64,000 bases of DNA. It comes from CAUZWH01 sp965224275. Lineage in GTDB: Bacteria > Pseudomonadota > Alphaproteobacteria > SHVV01. A program made the position numbers and the translations under genes. Positions 17,012 to 30,301 of the stretch are shown here, piece after piece. The notes beneath the pieces are model-generated. The model was not told the origin of the DNA and did not search any database. It saw only the letters and a list, made by a program, of their open reading frames with translations. The stretch spans positions 434,001 through 498,000 of the forward strand of contig CBDCYR010000002.1 of the NCBI GenBank assembly GCA_965224275.1. The letters are read 5' to 3'. Positions within the stretch are counted from its first letter, which is position 1; every line of letters starts with the position of its first letter.

Positions 17012-20000
17012 ATGGGTGATTCGGGGTGGCAGTTCTGGATTGATCGCGGTGGCACGTTCACAGATGTTGTTGCGTTAAGCCCCGACGGCCAAATCGTTAC
17101 GCACAAGCTGTTATCGCAAGCCCCTGAACGCTACCGCGACGCCGCGCTGCGGGGAATTCGTGACGTATTGGGCGTGGCTATCGACGCACCGCTACCGAGC
17201 AGCCAGCTCGCCTCGGTAAAGATGGGAACAACGGTTGCAACCAACGCGCTCCTGGAGAGACGCGGCGACCGCACCGCGCTGGTTATCAATCAAGGGTTCG
17301 CCGACGCACTTCGTATTGGTTATCAGAACCGGCCCGATATCTTCGCCCGCCATATCCAGTTGCCCGACATGCTTTATGAGCAAGTCGTCGAGGTTGATTG
17401 TCGAGTCAGTGCTCGCGGCGATGTGCTACGGCCGATCGATCGAACGCGGACACTCGCCGAACTCCGCGCTGTGGTGAGTGCCGGCATCGCTTCGGTCGCC
17501 ATCGTGCTGATGCATGGCTACCGCTATCCCGCCCATGAGGTCGAGCTTGCCGAACTCGCTCGCGAGGCAGGCTTCACACACATTTCCGTCTCGCATCGGG
17601 TTAGTCCGCTTATCAAACTTGTGAGCCGCGGAGACACAACCGTCGTTGACGCGTATGTGTCTCCGATCCTCGATCGATATATCTCGGGCGTCGCCGAGGA
17701 GCTTGCGGACACCAGACTTTTTTTCATGCAGTCAAATGGTGGACTGGCAGATGCACAGCGGTTTCGCGGCAAGGACTCGATCCTGTCCGGCCCAGCCGGT
17801 GGCGTTGTCGGTGCCGTTAAGACCTCATCGTTGGCTGGCTTTGATCGCATCATCGGTTTCGACATGGGCGGTACGTCGACCGACGTGTCGCATTACGACG
17901 GCGAATTCGAGCGAACCTTTGAAAGCGAGGTCGCAGGGGTGCGCATGCGCGCGCCCATGATGGCGATTCACACCGTTGCCGCCGGCGGCGGATCAATCCT
18001 ACACTTCGATGGCCAACGCTTCAGGGTTGGGCCTGATTCGGCAGGCGCCGATCCCGGTCCCGCTTGTTATCGGCGCGGCGGACCGCTCACGGTGACCGAT
18101 TGCAACGTGATGGTGGGCAAACTCAATCCCGAATACTTCCCGCATGTTTTTGGACCCAATGCCGACCAGCCCATCGATCGCGAGATCGTGGTCGAGAAAT
18201 TCACCACGCTCGCTGCTGAGGTAAGCGAAGCCACCGGCAAGCGCGTCGAGCCTGAGGATGTCGCCGAGGGCTATTTGGCGATCGCTATCGACAACATGGC
18301 CAACGCCATAAAGAAGATTTCAATTCAACGCGGGCGCAACACCTCCACCTATACGCTGTGTTGCTTTGGCGGCGCCGGGGGCCAACACGCATGCGGGGTC
18401 GCTGATGCGTTGGCAATGAAACGCATTCTGATTCATCCGCATGCCGGGGTGCTATCCGCGTTGGGCATGGGTCTTGCCGATATTACGGTCATGCGCGAGC
18501 GCACACTTGAAGTGCGGCTTGGCGACGATACGGTCGCCGCTGTCGAGGCCGCGCTGGATGGATTAGCGAGTGCTGGTGTTAGCGAAATTGAACGTCAGGG
18601 CGTCGTCAGCGATGACGTTACATTGGTACGGCGGGTGCACCTCCGCTATGAGGGTTCGGATTCTGCCATCATCGTCGAACACGGCGCCAACACCGCTATG
18701 ATTGCCGCGTTCGAAACCGCCCACGCCAACCGATACGGGTTCACGTCGCCCGAAAAACCGTTATTGGTCGGGACGGTTTCAATCGAGGCAACCGGCGGTG
18801 CGGGCAGCGTGCGATTCCCAGACGCAGCACCGGGGTCCTCCCTCAGCACAGACGCCGTTGTTGACCCTACCGGCATCTTCACTCAGGGAGCGCACCAGGA
18901 AGCAACGATCATCGATCGCGATCGGATGGTGCCAGGCGACACGGTACTCGGGCCGGCGATCATCATCGAGGCGCATGGAACCAACGTTGTTGAGCCCGAT
19001 TGGGCGGCCGATATCACACCCGTCGGCGACCTCGTCCTCGAACGCGTCGTCGAGCGGGCCGCACTTCGCGACATCTCGACCGACGTCGATCCCATCATGC
19101 TCGAGATCTTCAACAATCTGTTTATGTCGATTGCCGAACAAATGGGCACGGTGTTGGAGAACACGGCGCACTCGGTCAACATTAAGGAACGCCTGGATTT
19201 CTCGTGCGCCCTGTTCAACACAAAGGGCGAGTTGATTGCCAATGCGCCGCATATGCCGGTCCATCTCGGGTCGATGGGCGAGAGCGTCAAAACGATCATT
19301 CGCGAACGCGGCCGCCAGATGTTGCCAGGCGACGTCTATGCGCTAAATGCCCCCTACAACGGCGGCACGCACATCCCCGACGTTACCGTCATCACACCGG
19401 TGTTCGACGATGATGCACAAACGATTCTTTTCTATCTGGGATCGCGTGGGCACCACGCCGATATCGGTGGCATTACGCCAGGCTCGATGCCCCCTCTGAG
19501 TTCGGTGATCGAGGAAGAAGGCGTTCTCATCGATAATTTTCGAGTGGTGCGCGGCGGTACGTTTGCCGAACCCGAGGTCTTGAACCTCTTTACCTCGGGT
19601 CGCTATCCCGCTCGAAATCCGACTCAGAATATCGCCGATCTCATAGCCCAGATCGCGGCTTGCGAGAAAGGCGCGCAAGAGCTCCACCGCGTTATTCAAG
19701 ATTATGAACTCGAGGTCGTTGACGCTTATATGCGCCACGTCCAGGACAACGCCGAGACCTGTGTGCGCCGGGTGCTCGGCGTCCTCAAGAACGGCAGCTG
19801 TACCTATCCTCTCGACGATGGCAGCGAAATCCATGTCGAAATTCGCATCGACCACGATGCCGAGAGGGCAGAAATCGATTTTTCCGGAACATCGGCGCAG
19901 CATGCAGGCAACTTCAATGCACCATTGGCTGTTACCAAAGCCGCAGTCTTGTACGTATTCCGTTCGCTGGTGGACGAAGATATCCCCCTTAACGAGGGTT

Positions 20001-20635
20001 GCCTTAAGCCGCTAGAGATCATCGTTCCCGCCGGTTCAATGTTGCGCCCGGCCTATCCCGCCGCGGTTGTCGCCGGCAATGTCGAGACCTGCCAGGCGAT
20101 TACCGATTCGCTGTATGGCGCGCTCGGGGTTCTCGCCGGGGCGCAAGGAACGATGAACAATTTCACCTTCGGCAATGACCGCTGGCAATACTACGAAACC
20201 GTTTGCGGCGGATCGGGGGCCGGTCCTGGTTTCGATGGCACCGATGCGGTCCACACGCACATGACGAACTCACGCCTAACCGATCCAGAAATTCTCGAGT
20301 GGCGTTTCCCGGTCTTGCTCGAGGGCTTTTCGATCCGGCGGGGGTCGGGCGGCGCCGGCGCGACAAGTGGCGGCGACGGAACCACGCGCCGGATTCGTTT
20401 TCTCGAACCGATGACAGCAGCGATTCTCTCGAGCCACCGCAAAGTTCCGCCCCCCGGTGTCAGTGGTGGCTTGCCGGGCGCGATCGGTCACAATTCCGTA
20501 GAGCGGCACGACGGCTCGGTTACTGAACTGTCGGGGACCGATCAAACCGAGATGAATCGCGGCGATGTCTTTGTCATCGAAACCCCCGGCGGTGGCGGGT
20601 ATGGTGCGATCGCAAATAAGCAAGCGGCGGAATGA
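17012..20635 (+). CDS. 5-oxoprolinase / N-methylhydantoinase, HyuA-HyuB fusion
   Basis: The 1207-residue protein fuses a HyuA-like ATP-binding half (DRGGTFTDVV at 11-20, then FDMGGTSTDVS) with a HyuB-like half beginning near residue 690 (DPIMLEIFNNLFMSIAEQMG). This is the layout of ATP-dependent 5-oxoprolinase, which opens 5-oxo-L-proline to glutamate. Separate HyuA and HyuB act on N-methylhydantoin, so the substrate could be another cyclic amide. Three SDR genes follow closely and may share a transcript. Confidence 0.9.
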   Translation: MGDSGWQFWIDRGGTFTDVVALSPDGQIVTHKLLSQAPERYRDAALRGIRDVLGVAIDAPLPSSQLASVKMGTTVATNALLERRGDRTALVINQGFADALRIGYQNRPDIFARHIQLPDMLYEQVVEVDCRVSARGDVLRPIDRTRTLAELRAVVSAGIASVAIVLMHGYRYPAHEVELAELAREAGFTHISVSHRVSPLIKLVSRGDTTVVDAYVSPILDRYISGVAEELADTRLFFMQSNGGLADAQRFRGKDSILSGPAGGVVGAVKTSSLAGFDRIIGFDMGGTSTDVSHYDGEFERTFESEVAGVRMRAPMMAIHTVAAGGGSILHFDGQRFRVGPDSAGADPGPACYRRGGPLTVTDCNVMVGKLNPEYFPHVFGPNADQPIDREIVVEKFTTLAAEVSEATGKRVEPEDVAEGYLAIAIDNMANAIKKISIQRGRNTSTYTLCCFGGAGGQHACGVADALAMKRILIHPHAGVLSALGMGLADITVMRERTLEVRLGDDTVAAVEAALDGLASAGVSEIERQGVVSDDVTLVRRVHLRYEGSDSAIIVEHGANTAMIAAFETAHANRYGFTSPEKPLLVGTVSIEATGGAGSVRFPDAAPGSSLSTDAVVDPTGIFTQGAHQEATIIDRDRMVPGDTVLGPAIIIEAHGTNVVEPDWAADITPVGDLVLERVVERAALRDISTDVDPIMLEIFNNLFMSIAEQMGTVLENTAHSVNIKERLDFSCALFNTKGELIANAPHMPVHLGSMGESVKTIIRERGRQMLPGDVYALNAPYNGGTHIPDVTVITPVFDDDAQTILFYLGSRGHHADIGGITPGSMPPLSSVIEEEGVLIDNFRVVRGGTFAEPEVLNLFTSGRYPARNPTQNIADLIAQIAACEKGAQELHRVIQDYELEVVDAYMRHVQDNAETCVRRVLGVLKNGSCTYPLDDGSEIHVEIRIDHDAERAEIDFSGTSAQHAGNFNAPLAVTKAAVLYVFRSLVDEDIPLNEGCLKPLEIIVPAGSMLRPAYPAAVVAGNVETCQAITDSLYGALGVLAGAQGTMNNFTFGNDRWQYYETVCGGSGAGPGFDGTDAVHTHMTNSRLTDPEILEWRFPVLLEGFSIRRGSGGAGATSGGDGTTRRIRFLEPMTAAILSSHRKVPPPGVSGGLPGAIGHNSVERHDGSVTELSGTDQTEMNRGDVFVIETPGGGGYGAIANKQAAE

Positions 20636-20651
20636 CTGAGGAGATCGACCC

Positions 20652-21449
20652 ATCCCATCACTGCTGATAACTGGCGCCAACCGTGGCCTCGGGCTCGAAT
20701 GGATACGTCAACTCGATCCCAAAGGTTGGCGGATGCTGGCCACCTATCGAGATCCAGCACGCTCTGCGGAGTTGCTCGAAATGGCAAAGCGTTCAAACGG
20801 TCGCATCACCGCCCATCGGCTCGACGTAAACGAGTTCGACGAGGTCGATGCGCTGGCCGCTGAACTTGCCGAGACGCCGATCGATGTCTTGGTCAACAAT
20901 GCCGGTGTGCTGCCCGCACGAGCGTGGTTCGGTGAAACCGACTACGATGAGTGGGCGCGGAGCATGCGCAACAATTTGTTTTCCTACATGAAAGTTTGCG
21001 AATCCTTCGTTGAGCACGTTGCGCGGAGCGACCGCAAACTCATTATGTGCATGACCAACGGACTCTCGAGCATGTCGATAAGCGGCAGCCGTGGCGGTGC
21101 CGGCCAGCATCATGGGGACGGCAAACACATCTACCGCACGACCAAGGTCGCCGTGAACATGTTGGTCGTTACCCTCGCCGACTACCTCTCCGATCGAGGC
21201 GTAACGGTCGTTTCGGTCACGCCGGGATGGGCCCGCACCGAAATGGGCCTCGCCGATCTCGACCCCGGATATTCGGCGGATGATTTGGTTAATCCCGTGG
21301 ATAGCGTAAGTGGCATGCGCGCATTGGCCGAACGCCTCACCGTCGAGGACAGCGGCAGGCTATTTCGATGGGACGGCACGACACTCCCCTGGTTAGGCCG
21401 CAATGCATTTCGTATCGTTGGAGATAAGACGCTAACGAACGGGGAGTAG
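20652..21449 (+). CDS. Short-chain dehydrogenase 1, apparent ATC start
   Basis: This NAD(P)-dependent SDR has the cofactor loop TGANRGLG, the NNAG motif, and the catalytic YRTTK (Tyr161, Lys165). The first ATG, at 20733, would cut off the whole cofactor loop. The frame stays open upstream to a stop at 20637. An ATC codon at 20652, eight bases after GAGGAG, gives a start (M/I)PSLLITGANRG that lines up with the next two genes. ATC is a very rare start, so this is either a non-canonical start or a mutated ATG. It begins 17 bases after the 5-oxoprolinase gene and is about 265 residues. Confidence 0.8.
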   Translation: MPSLLITGANRGLGLEWIRQLDPKGWRMLATYRDPARSAELLEMAKRSNGRITAHRLDVNEFDEVDALAAELAETPIDVLVNNAGVLPARAWFGETDYDEWARSMRNNLFSYMKVCESFVEHVARSDRKLIMCMTNGLSSMSISGSRGGAGQHHGDGKHIYRTTKVAVNMLVVTLADYLSDRGVTVVSVTPGWARTEMGLADLDPGYSADDLVNPVDSVSGMRALAERLTVEDSGRLFRWDGTTLPWLGRNAFRIVGDKTLTNGE

Positions 21450-21451
21450 TA

Positions 21452-22186
21452 ATGGATTCGATGCTTATCACCGGCGCCAATCGTGGGCTCGGTCTCGAAT
21501 GGGTGCGCCAACTCAATGCAACCGGTTGGCGCATTTTGGCCTGCTGCCGCAATCCCGACCAAGCCGAAGAGCTCAACCAACTTGCCAAAAACGCAGACGG
21601 CCGGATCACGATCCACAAGCTCGATGTCACCGATCATGCCGCCATTGATGCTCTCGCCGGTGAACTCAAGGACGAAGCAATCGATGTCCTCAACAACAAT
21701 GCCGGCGTGCTGCCCGAGCGCGACGCGTGGGGTCAGACCGATTTCGAGAAGTGGCGGTTCGCCATGGAGGGTAATCTGTTCAGCACGTGCAAAGTGTCCG
21801 AGGCTTTTACGCCGCATGTCGCGCGTTCGAACCGACGGATAATGATCACCATGGCAAGCACGCTATCGAGCGTGTCGATGCCGGGCGGCGGACCGCTGGT
21901 GTGGGGCGACGAAAAACACGTCTACCGCACCACCAAAGCGGCCATCAACATGTTGGCCAAAAGCATGTCGGGTTATCTCAAGGATCACGGCGTTATCGTG
22001 GTGTCGATCAACCCGGGATGGGCGAACACCGAAATGGGGCGCGCCGACCTCGAACCGGGTGACAGTGAGGACATCCTGCTCGATCCGGTCGAGAGTATCC
22101 GCGGCATGCGAGCCCTGATCGACCGTTTGACAATCGCAGACAGTGGCAATCTCTACCGGTGGAATGGGGAGGAACTCCCGCCTTGA
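21452..22186 (+). CDS. Short-chain dehydrogenase 2
   Basis: This 244-residue SDR is a clear paralogue of the genes on either side. It has TGANRGLG (7-14), NNAG (82-85) and catalytic Tyr158/Lys162 in YRTTK. It starts two bases after the stop of SDR 1, which indicates co-translation. C-factor/sniffer-type SDRs are similar in layout. The substrate is unknown. Confidence 0.88.
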   Translation: MDSMLITGANRGLGLEWVRQLNATGWRILACCRNPDQAEELNQLAKNADGRITIHKLDVTDHAAIDALAGELKDEAIDVLNNNAGVLPERDAWGQTDFEKWRFAMEGNLFSTCKVSEAFTPHVARSNRRIMITMASTLSSVSMPGGGPLVWGDEKHVYRTTKAAINMLAKSMSGYLKDHGVIVVSINPGWANTEMGRADLEPGDSEDILLDPVESIRGMRALIDRLTIADSGNLYRWNGEELPP

Positions 22187-22247
22187 GCCGAGCCGTCTGT
22201 TAACCTGAGTCTGGGTAATTTCGCAACCAAACGGGGAAGGCTCGCAT

Positions 22248-22946
22248 ATGGATTCGGTTCTTGTCACCGGTGCCAACCGCGGTATCGGGTTCGAATTCAC
22301 CAAACAATTCTATGACGCAGGATGGCGTGTGTTCGCGTGCTGTCGCGATCCCGCCGCCGAACATTCCCGCGACCTCAACATGTTGGCGGGGTGGTCGAGC
22401 CGCTACGTAACCGTTCATCGCCTCGATGTCACGAAACATGACGAGGTCTACGAGCTGGCCAAGCGGCTTGAGCCGGAAACCATCGATATCGTCATCAACA
22501 ATGCCGGCGTCAACGGCCCTAAGCAGACGTTCGGAGACACCGACTACGAGCTTTGGGCTGACGCAATGGCAACCAATGTATTCGGCCCGATGAGAATGGC
22601 TGAAGCCTTTGTCGAGCACGTCTCGCGTAGCGAACGCAAGATTATTGCCACCGTATCGAGTCGATTGGGTAGTCTCACGCAAGCCGAGGCCGACGGTCGC
22701 CACCATTACCGGAGCTCAAAAACGGCCGTTAATATGGTGATGAAGAATCTGGCCGGCTACGTCGCCGATCGCGGGATTACCACGATTTCGTTCTCGCCGG
22801 GCTGGGTAAAAACTGAAATGGGAGGGGCCGGCGCTACTGTCGAGCCCGAAGAGACGGTGTCGGGCATGCGCAGTATCCTCGAGCGAATAACGCCCGCTGA
22901 TTCCGGGAAGTTCTTTCACTACGATGGTACGGAACTTCCGTGGTGA
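22248..22946 (+). CDS. Short-chain dehydrogenase 3
   Basis: This 232-residue SDR is the third tandem paralogue, with TGANRGIG (7-14), NNAG (84-87) and catalytic Tyr154/Lys158 in YRSSK. GGGGAAGG lies a few bases before the ATG. It is the most diverged of the three: a different loop replaces the LPER/LPAR segment after NNAG. A 61-base gap separates it from SDR 2. Confidence 0.88.
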   Translation: MDSVLVTGANRGIGFEFTKQFYDAGWRVFACCRDPAAEHSRDLNMLAGWSSRYVTVHRLDVTKHDEVYELAKRLEPETIDIVINNAGVNGPKQTFGDTDYELWADAMATNVFGPMRMAEAFVEHVSRSERKIIATVSSRLGSLTQAEADGRHHYRSSKTAVNMVMKNLAGYVADRGITTISFSPGWVKTEMGGAGATVEPEETVSGMRSILERITPADSGKFFHYDGTELPW

Positions 22947-23009
22947 CGGCACGGAGTGAGCGTCGGGTCGGACGTCGATGGTGACCGACCACCTCTAAGT
23001 CGGCCCGGT

Positions 23010-23270
23010 TTATTGACCCTCGGGTTCGACGATAGGATCGTCGGTGAAAGTAAACCCGAGCCGTCGTTGCATAGCCTCAATGACATCCTGCCGCGCATCG
23101 AATTCGCCCGGATTGTGCAGGTCTACGTTCCGGCCTTTGAGCTGGGCGACACTCACCTCGCGGACATAGGGCGCGTCATCCGAGACCGGTCCAAACACGT
23201 TGAACACGCCGTTATCGCGATCAACGACGACGAGAAAGAAGGGCTCTGGATGAAGGTGGTTACCCGACAC
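23010..23270 (-). CDS. Small protein of unknown function
   Basis: This 86-residue frame opens with a GTG and encodes a compact protein (PFFLVVVDRDNGVFNVFGPV, later VDLHNPGEFDARQDVIEAM). The hydrophobic/polar pattern looks like a small alpha/beta domain. I do not recognise the family. The overlapping plus-strand frame has a less protein-like composition. There is no clear ribosome site. It lies in the gap between the SDR cluster and metH. Confidence 0.5.
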   Translation of the reverse strand: MSGNHLHPEPFFLVVVDRDNGVFNVFGPVSDDAPYVREVSVAQLKGRNVDLHNPGEFDARQDVIEAMQRRLGFTFTDDPIVEPEGQ

Positions 23271-23443
23271 TCAACTCTGCCTTGGTCACAAACCGACTCG
23301 CCTCAATCCAATTTCGAAAAAAGGGTTGCTGGCGAGAGCTTTACAACATTGGGGTTATATAACGCGCCGCTCTCGCCCCGCAATGTTCGAATGGGCAGCA
23401 CATGCTTTCGCCCGGATTCCAACGGAAAGCGCCCAATCCGATG

Positions 23444-27167
<3,724 letters not shown>

Positions 27168-27171
<4 letters not shown>

Positions 27172-28124
27172 CTCGCTTCTCCTTCCGCTACGCGACGCTC
27201 TTTCGCTCTAATGCCGAGAATATGACAGATCGCGTATGAGAGATCGGCGCGGTTCAGCGTATAAAAATGAAAATCGCGAATACCGATGTCGTGCAGGCGT
27301 CGACATTGCTCGGCAGCGACGGTCGCGGCAACCAATTTGCGGGTTTCGGGATCATCGTCGAGTCCCTCAAACATGTCAGCGAGCCAAGCCGGAACTGAGG
27401 CGCCACTCATCTTGCTGAAACGAACGACCTGACCGAAATTTGTAACCGGGAGGATACCGGGGACAATCGGGACCATGATACCCGCGGCGCGAACGCGGCC
27501 GAGAAAGGACATGAAAACGTCGGTATCGAAGAAGTATTGGGTAATGGCGCGCGTCGCTCCCGCATCGATCTTGCGCTTTAGATTATCGAGATCAGATGAA
27601 GCGCTCCGTGCCTCTGGATGAGTCTCCGGATAAGCGGCAACACTGACCTCGAAATCGCCTACCCGCTTCAACCCCGCGACCAGCTCGGCGGCAAACTGAT
27701 AACCATCGGGATGCTGAACAAAACCGTCTTCATTGGGCGGGTCTCCGCGTAGCGCCACGATATGTTTGATGCCGGAGACCCAGTACGACCGAGCGACGTC
27801 GTCAACCTCGGTTTGGCTTGCGCCCACACAGGTTAGGTGTGCCGCGGGCAATAGGCTCGTATCGTCGAGAATGCGCTTGACGATGGCGTGGGTGCGCTCC
27901 CTGGTACTGCCCCCAGCGCCATAGGTCACCGAGACGAACTGCGGCCCCAGCGGCTCGAGGCGTTCAACCGTGCGCCAGAGAGCCGCCTCCATTTCCTCGT
28001 TTTTAGGCGGGAAGAACTCGAACGACACGCGCAGATCGGCAACGATAGCCGTGCTCGGCAGAGCGGTTCGATCAACTAACCGTCCCTTGTTCGCAGACGG
28101 ATGTGTCGCGGTTACCGACGTCAT
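27168..28124 (-). CDS. metF: Methylenetetrahydrofolate reductase
   Basis: MetF reduces 5,10-methylene- to 5-methyltetrahydrofolate with bound FAD, supplying the methyl group for MetH. The 318-residue TIM-barrel protein shows VSFEFFPPKNEEME near the N-terminus, VTYGAGGSTRERT, and HIVALRGDPP, all family motifs. It overlaps its neighbours by four bases on each side. Confidence 0.96.
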
Positions 28125-29092
28125 GCTGCGGATTCCTTCAGCGGTTCATCGATCAGCTGTCGAGCACCAGGACGCCTGGCGTGCCAAACCATCACGGTGA
28201 GCGGTTCGCCCTCCAAGCGAACGGGCTTATCGCAGATCAATCCGCTCGCGCGAAACCACGACGCGACCTCTTCGTCCGCGAAGCCGAGCCGGCGGTGAGC
28301 GTGATCCAGGCGGAGGTACTCAAGCTCGTGGGGAGCAAAATCGGCAACCATCATACGCCCGCCAGGTCGCAACAGCCTCGCCGCCTCGCCAATCACGCGC
28401 GCGGGCTCGTTTGCAAAATGGAGGACCTGATGAATCGTAGCCAGATCGATGGAGTCGTCATCGAAGGGAAGCGTGTACATGTCCGACAGCCGCACGTAGT
28501 AGTGACGCAGTCCGGCTCGCTCAAGATTTGTACGGGCAACGGAGAGCATCTCGTGCGAGAGATCTACACCAATGCCCCGGGCCACGTAAGGCGCCAAAAT
28601 CTCGAGAATTCGACCGGTGCCGGTGCCGATATCGAGGACATCGTGGTATTGGCCGCCCGCGACAGTATCGACAAATACCTGCTCAACCCGCTGTTCGGGT
28701 ACATGGAGCGTACGAATCTCATCCCACCGTGACGCATTCTCGCGAAAGTATGCGGCGGCGGCCTCGGCTCGAACGGCTTTGATCTCATCTAGCCGTTCGC
28801 TATCGCGTTGATATATAGGATCATCAGCAGGAACCATCGCCACTACCGCGCGCGCCAGTTCGGCATTGGCACCCGCATCTGCTAGCCGAAAAAAGACCCA
28901 AGAGCCCTCTCGAAATCGGTGCAGAAGGCCCCCATCACAAAGTAATTTCAGGTGTCGTGAAACACGTGGCTGGCTTTGACCCACGATCTGCGTGAGTTCG
29001 CTCACTGTGAGCTCGCCGCGAGCACATAACACCAGCAAACGTAGCCGAGAGTCCTCTCCCGCGGCGCGCAGACCCTCTAACAGTTGCTTCAT
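28121..29092 (-). CDS. ArsR-family regulator fused to SAM-dependent methyltransferase domain (SahR-like)
   Basis: The 323-residue protein has an ArsR winged helix-turn-helix (about 12-75, with SQPRVSRHLKLL as recognition helix) and a class I methyltransferase fold (about 148-300, LDIGTGTGRILEI at the cofactor loop). No ArsR metal-binding cysteine pair is evident. SahR is a known ArsR-type repressor of SAM-cycle genes (metF, metH, ahcY, metK) that senses S-adenosylhomocysteine. The domain layout and the operon with metF-metH support a SahR-like role. I used the ATG at 29092; a GTG at 29119 is also possible. Its stop overlaps the metF start. Confidence 0.85.
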   Translation of the reverse strand: MKQLLEGLRAAGEDSRLRLLVLCARGELTVSELTQIVGQSQPRVSRHLKLLCDGGLLHRFREGSWVFFRLADAGANAELARAVVAMVPADDPIYQRDSERLDEIKAVRAEAAAAYFRENASRWDEIRTLHVPEQRVEQVFVDTVAGGQYHDVLDIGTGTGRILEILAPYVARGIGVDLSHEMLSVARTNLERAGLRHYYVRLSDMYTLPFDDDSIDLATIHQVLHFANEPARVIGEAARLLRPGGRMMVADFAPHELEYLRLDHAHRRLGFADEEVASWFRASGLICDKPVRLEGEPLTVMVWHARRPGARQLIDEPLKESAA

Positions 29093-29162
29093 AGCTCCTT
29101 CGCTTTCCAGCGACCCCACGACGCACTGATTCAGGCAACCGACCCAAACGGCAATACATTAG

Positions 29163-29184
29163 TATATCGATATATCTTTATATA
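29163..29184 (-). promoter_or_regulatory. Candidate operator of the SahR-like regulator
   Basis: The 370-base gap between the regulator gene and mlaA holds no gene. It does hold an AT-rich palindromic block: a perfect 12-base palindrome TATATCGATATA at 29163-29174, overlapping a second inverted repeat TATAT-N4-ATATA at 29171-29184. It lies 71-92 bases upstream of the regulator start. ArsR proteins bind AT-rich inverted repeats like these. Binding is inferred, and promoters for both divergent units should also lie in this gap. Confidence 0.55.
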
Positions 29185-29462
29185 CCTTTCCGAAAAAGAG
29201 ATCAAGCTTGGAGTAAGCGACTTTTTCGCAACACTCTCACGGAAAGCTGCCACATGTGTTCCTTGGCGCGCTGGTCAACTTTGGAACGATATGGTAGGGA
29301 ATCTGACTGCGAAATTTGTTAGCGATTCTTACAGGTTGCACGGAAGTAAGGGCATTGGACTTTGTGCACCGCTGCGAAAACATTGACTTTAAATAATACT
29401 TTCTCGATATAGCGTTGCGAACTGATCACGGGTGCAAGAGTAACTTCGGGTTAGCAAGGCGG

Positions 29463-30275
29463 ATGGGTGACTTGACGACCAGGTTTCAGCGAACCCTATC
29501 GGCTGCGGCGGTTGTCGCGGTGCTGACGGTGGGTGCCTGTGCGACGCCACCTGAAGATCCGGAAGCGTTGGAGGCCTACCGCGAAGCCAACGATCCGATC
29601 GAACCGTTCAATCGCTGGATATTCAGCCTCAATCAGCTGCTCGATAAGCTGATTCTAAGGCCCGTGACTCTGGTCTATCGCTTCATCCCCGAAACGCCCC
29701 GTCAAGGCGTGACCAATTTCCTTCGCAACATCGATTCACCAGTGATTTTCGCAAACGACATCTTTCAGGGAAAACTCCGGCGAGCGGGAACGACAGCGGG
29801 TCGCTTTGTAACCAATTCAACAGTCGGCATTGGCGGTCTATTTGATGTGGCATCGAGTTTTGGCTTGGAGCGACATTCCGAGGATTTCGGCCAAACGCTC
29901 GGCTATTGGGGTGTTTCTTCAGGTCCATACCTCGTCCTGCCCTTGGTTGGACCGGCGCCGCCGCGAGATGCGCTCGGCCGGGTGGTCGACTACTTCTTGG
30001 ATCCGATCACTTATATCGGCGACAACAGCGAACGTTGGGAGTGGGTGCCACCGACGCGGTTTGCTTTGGAGGCCATCGATTTTCGCGCCCGCAATTTCGA
30101 CCAGATCGACGAAATCGAACGAACCTCTATCGACCTCTATGCGACTGTTCGTAGTGCCTACCGACAGAGTCGGAACGACGATATCCGAGACGGGGCTCCC
30201 GGGCCGCTGGTCCCGGTGCCGCAGATTTCGATCGATATGAACGATGAGAAGACGGCTTCAGCCGAAACCGAATAG
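29463..30275 (+). CDS. mlaA: Outer-membrane lipoprotein MlaA (VacJ)
   Basis: MlaA sits in the outer membrane and passes mislocalised phospholipids to MlaC for return to the inner membrane. From the ATG at 29463 the protein has a lipoprotein signal with lipobox VGAC (Cys26), then the VacJ motifs NDPIEPFNRWIFSLN and GRFVTNSTVGIGGLFD, and ends in an acidic tail. An upstream frame to 29415 would put the signal peptide too deep. mlaC follows 26 bases later. The MlaFEDB inner-membrane complex is not in this window. Confidence 0.93.
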   Translation: MGDLTTRFQRTLSAAAVVAVLTVGACATPPEDPEALEAYREANDPIEPFNRWIFSLNQLLDKLILRPVTLVYRFIPETPRQGVTNFLRNIDSPVIFANDIFQGKLRRAGTTAGRFVTNSTVGIGGLFDVASSFGLERHSEDFGQTLGYWGVSSGPYLVLPLVGPAPPRDALGRVVDYFLDPITYIGDNSERWEWVPPTRFALEAIDFRARNFDQIDEIERTSIDLYATVRSAYRQSRNDDIRDGAPGPLVPVPQISIDMNDEKTASAETE

Positions 30276-30301
30276 AGGCCGACTAAAGTCTGAGTACAAG
30301 C

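Noticed and set aside
29093..29462. SAM or SAH riboswitch upstream of the methionine operon
   Set aside because: I found no conserved riboswitch core; the region instead holds AT-rich inverted repeats that suit a protein operator.
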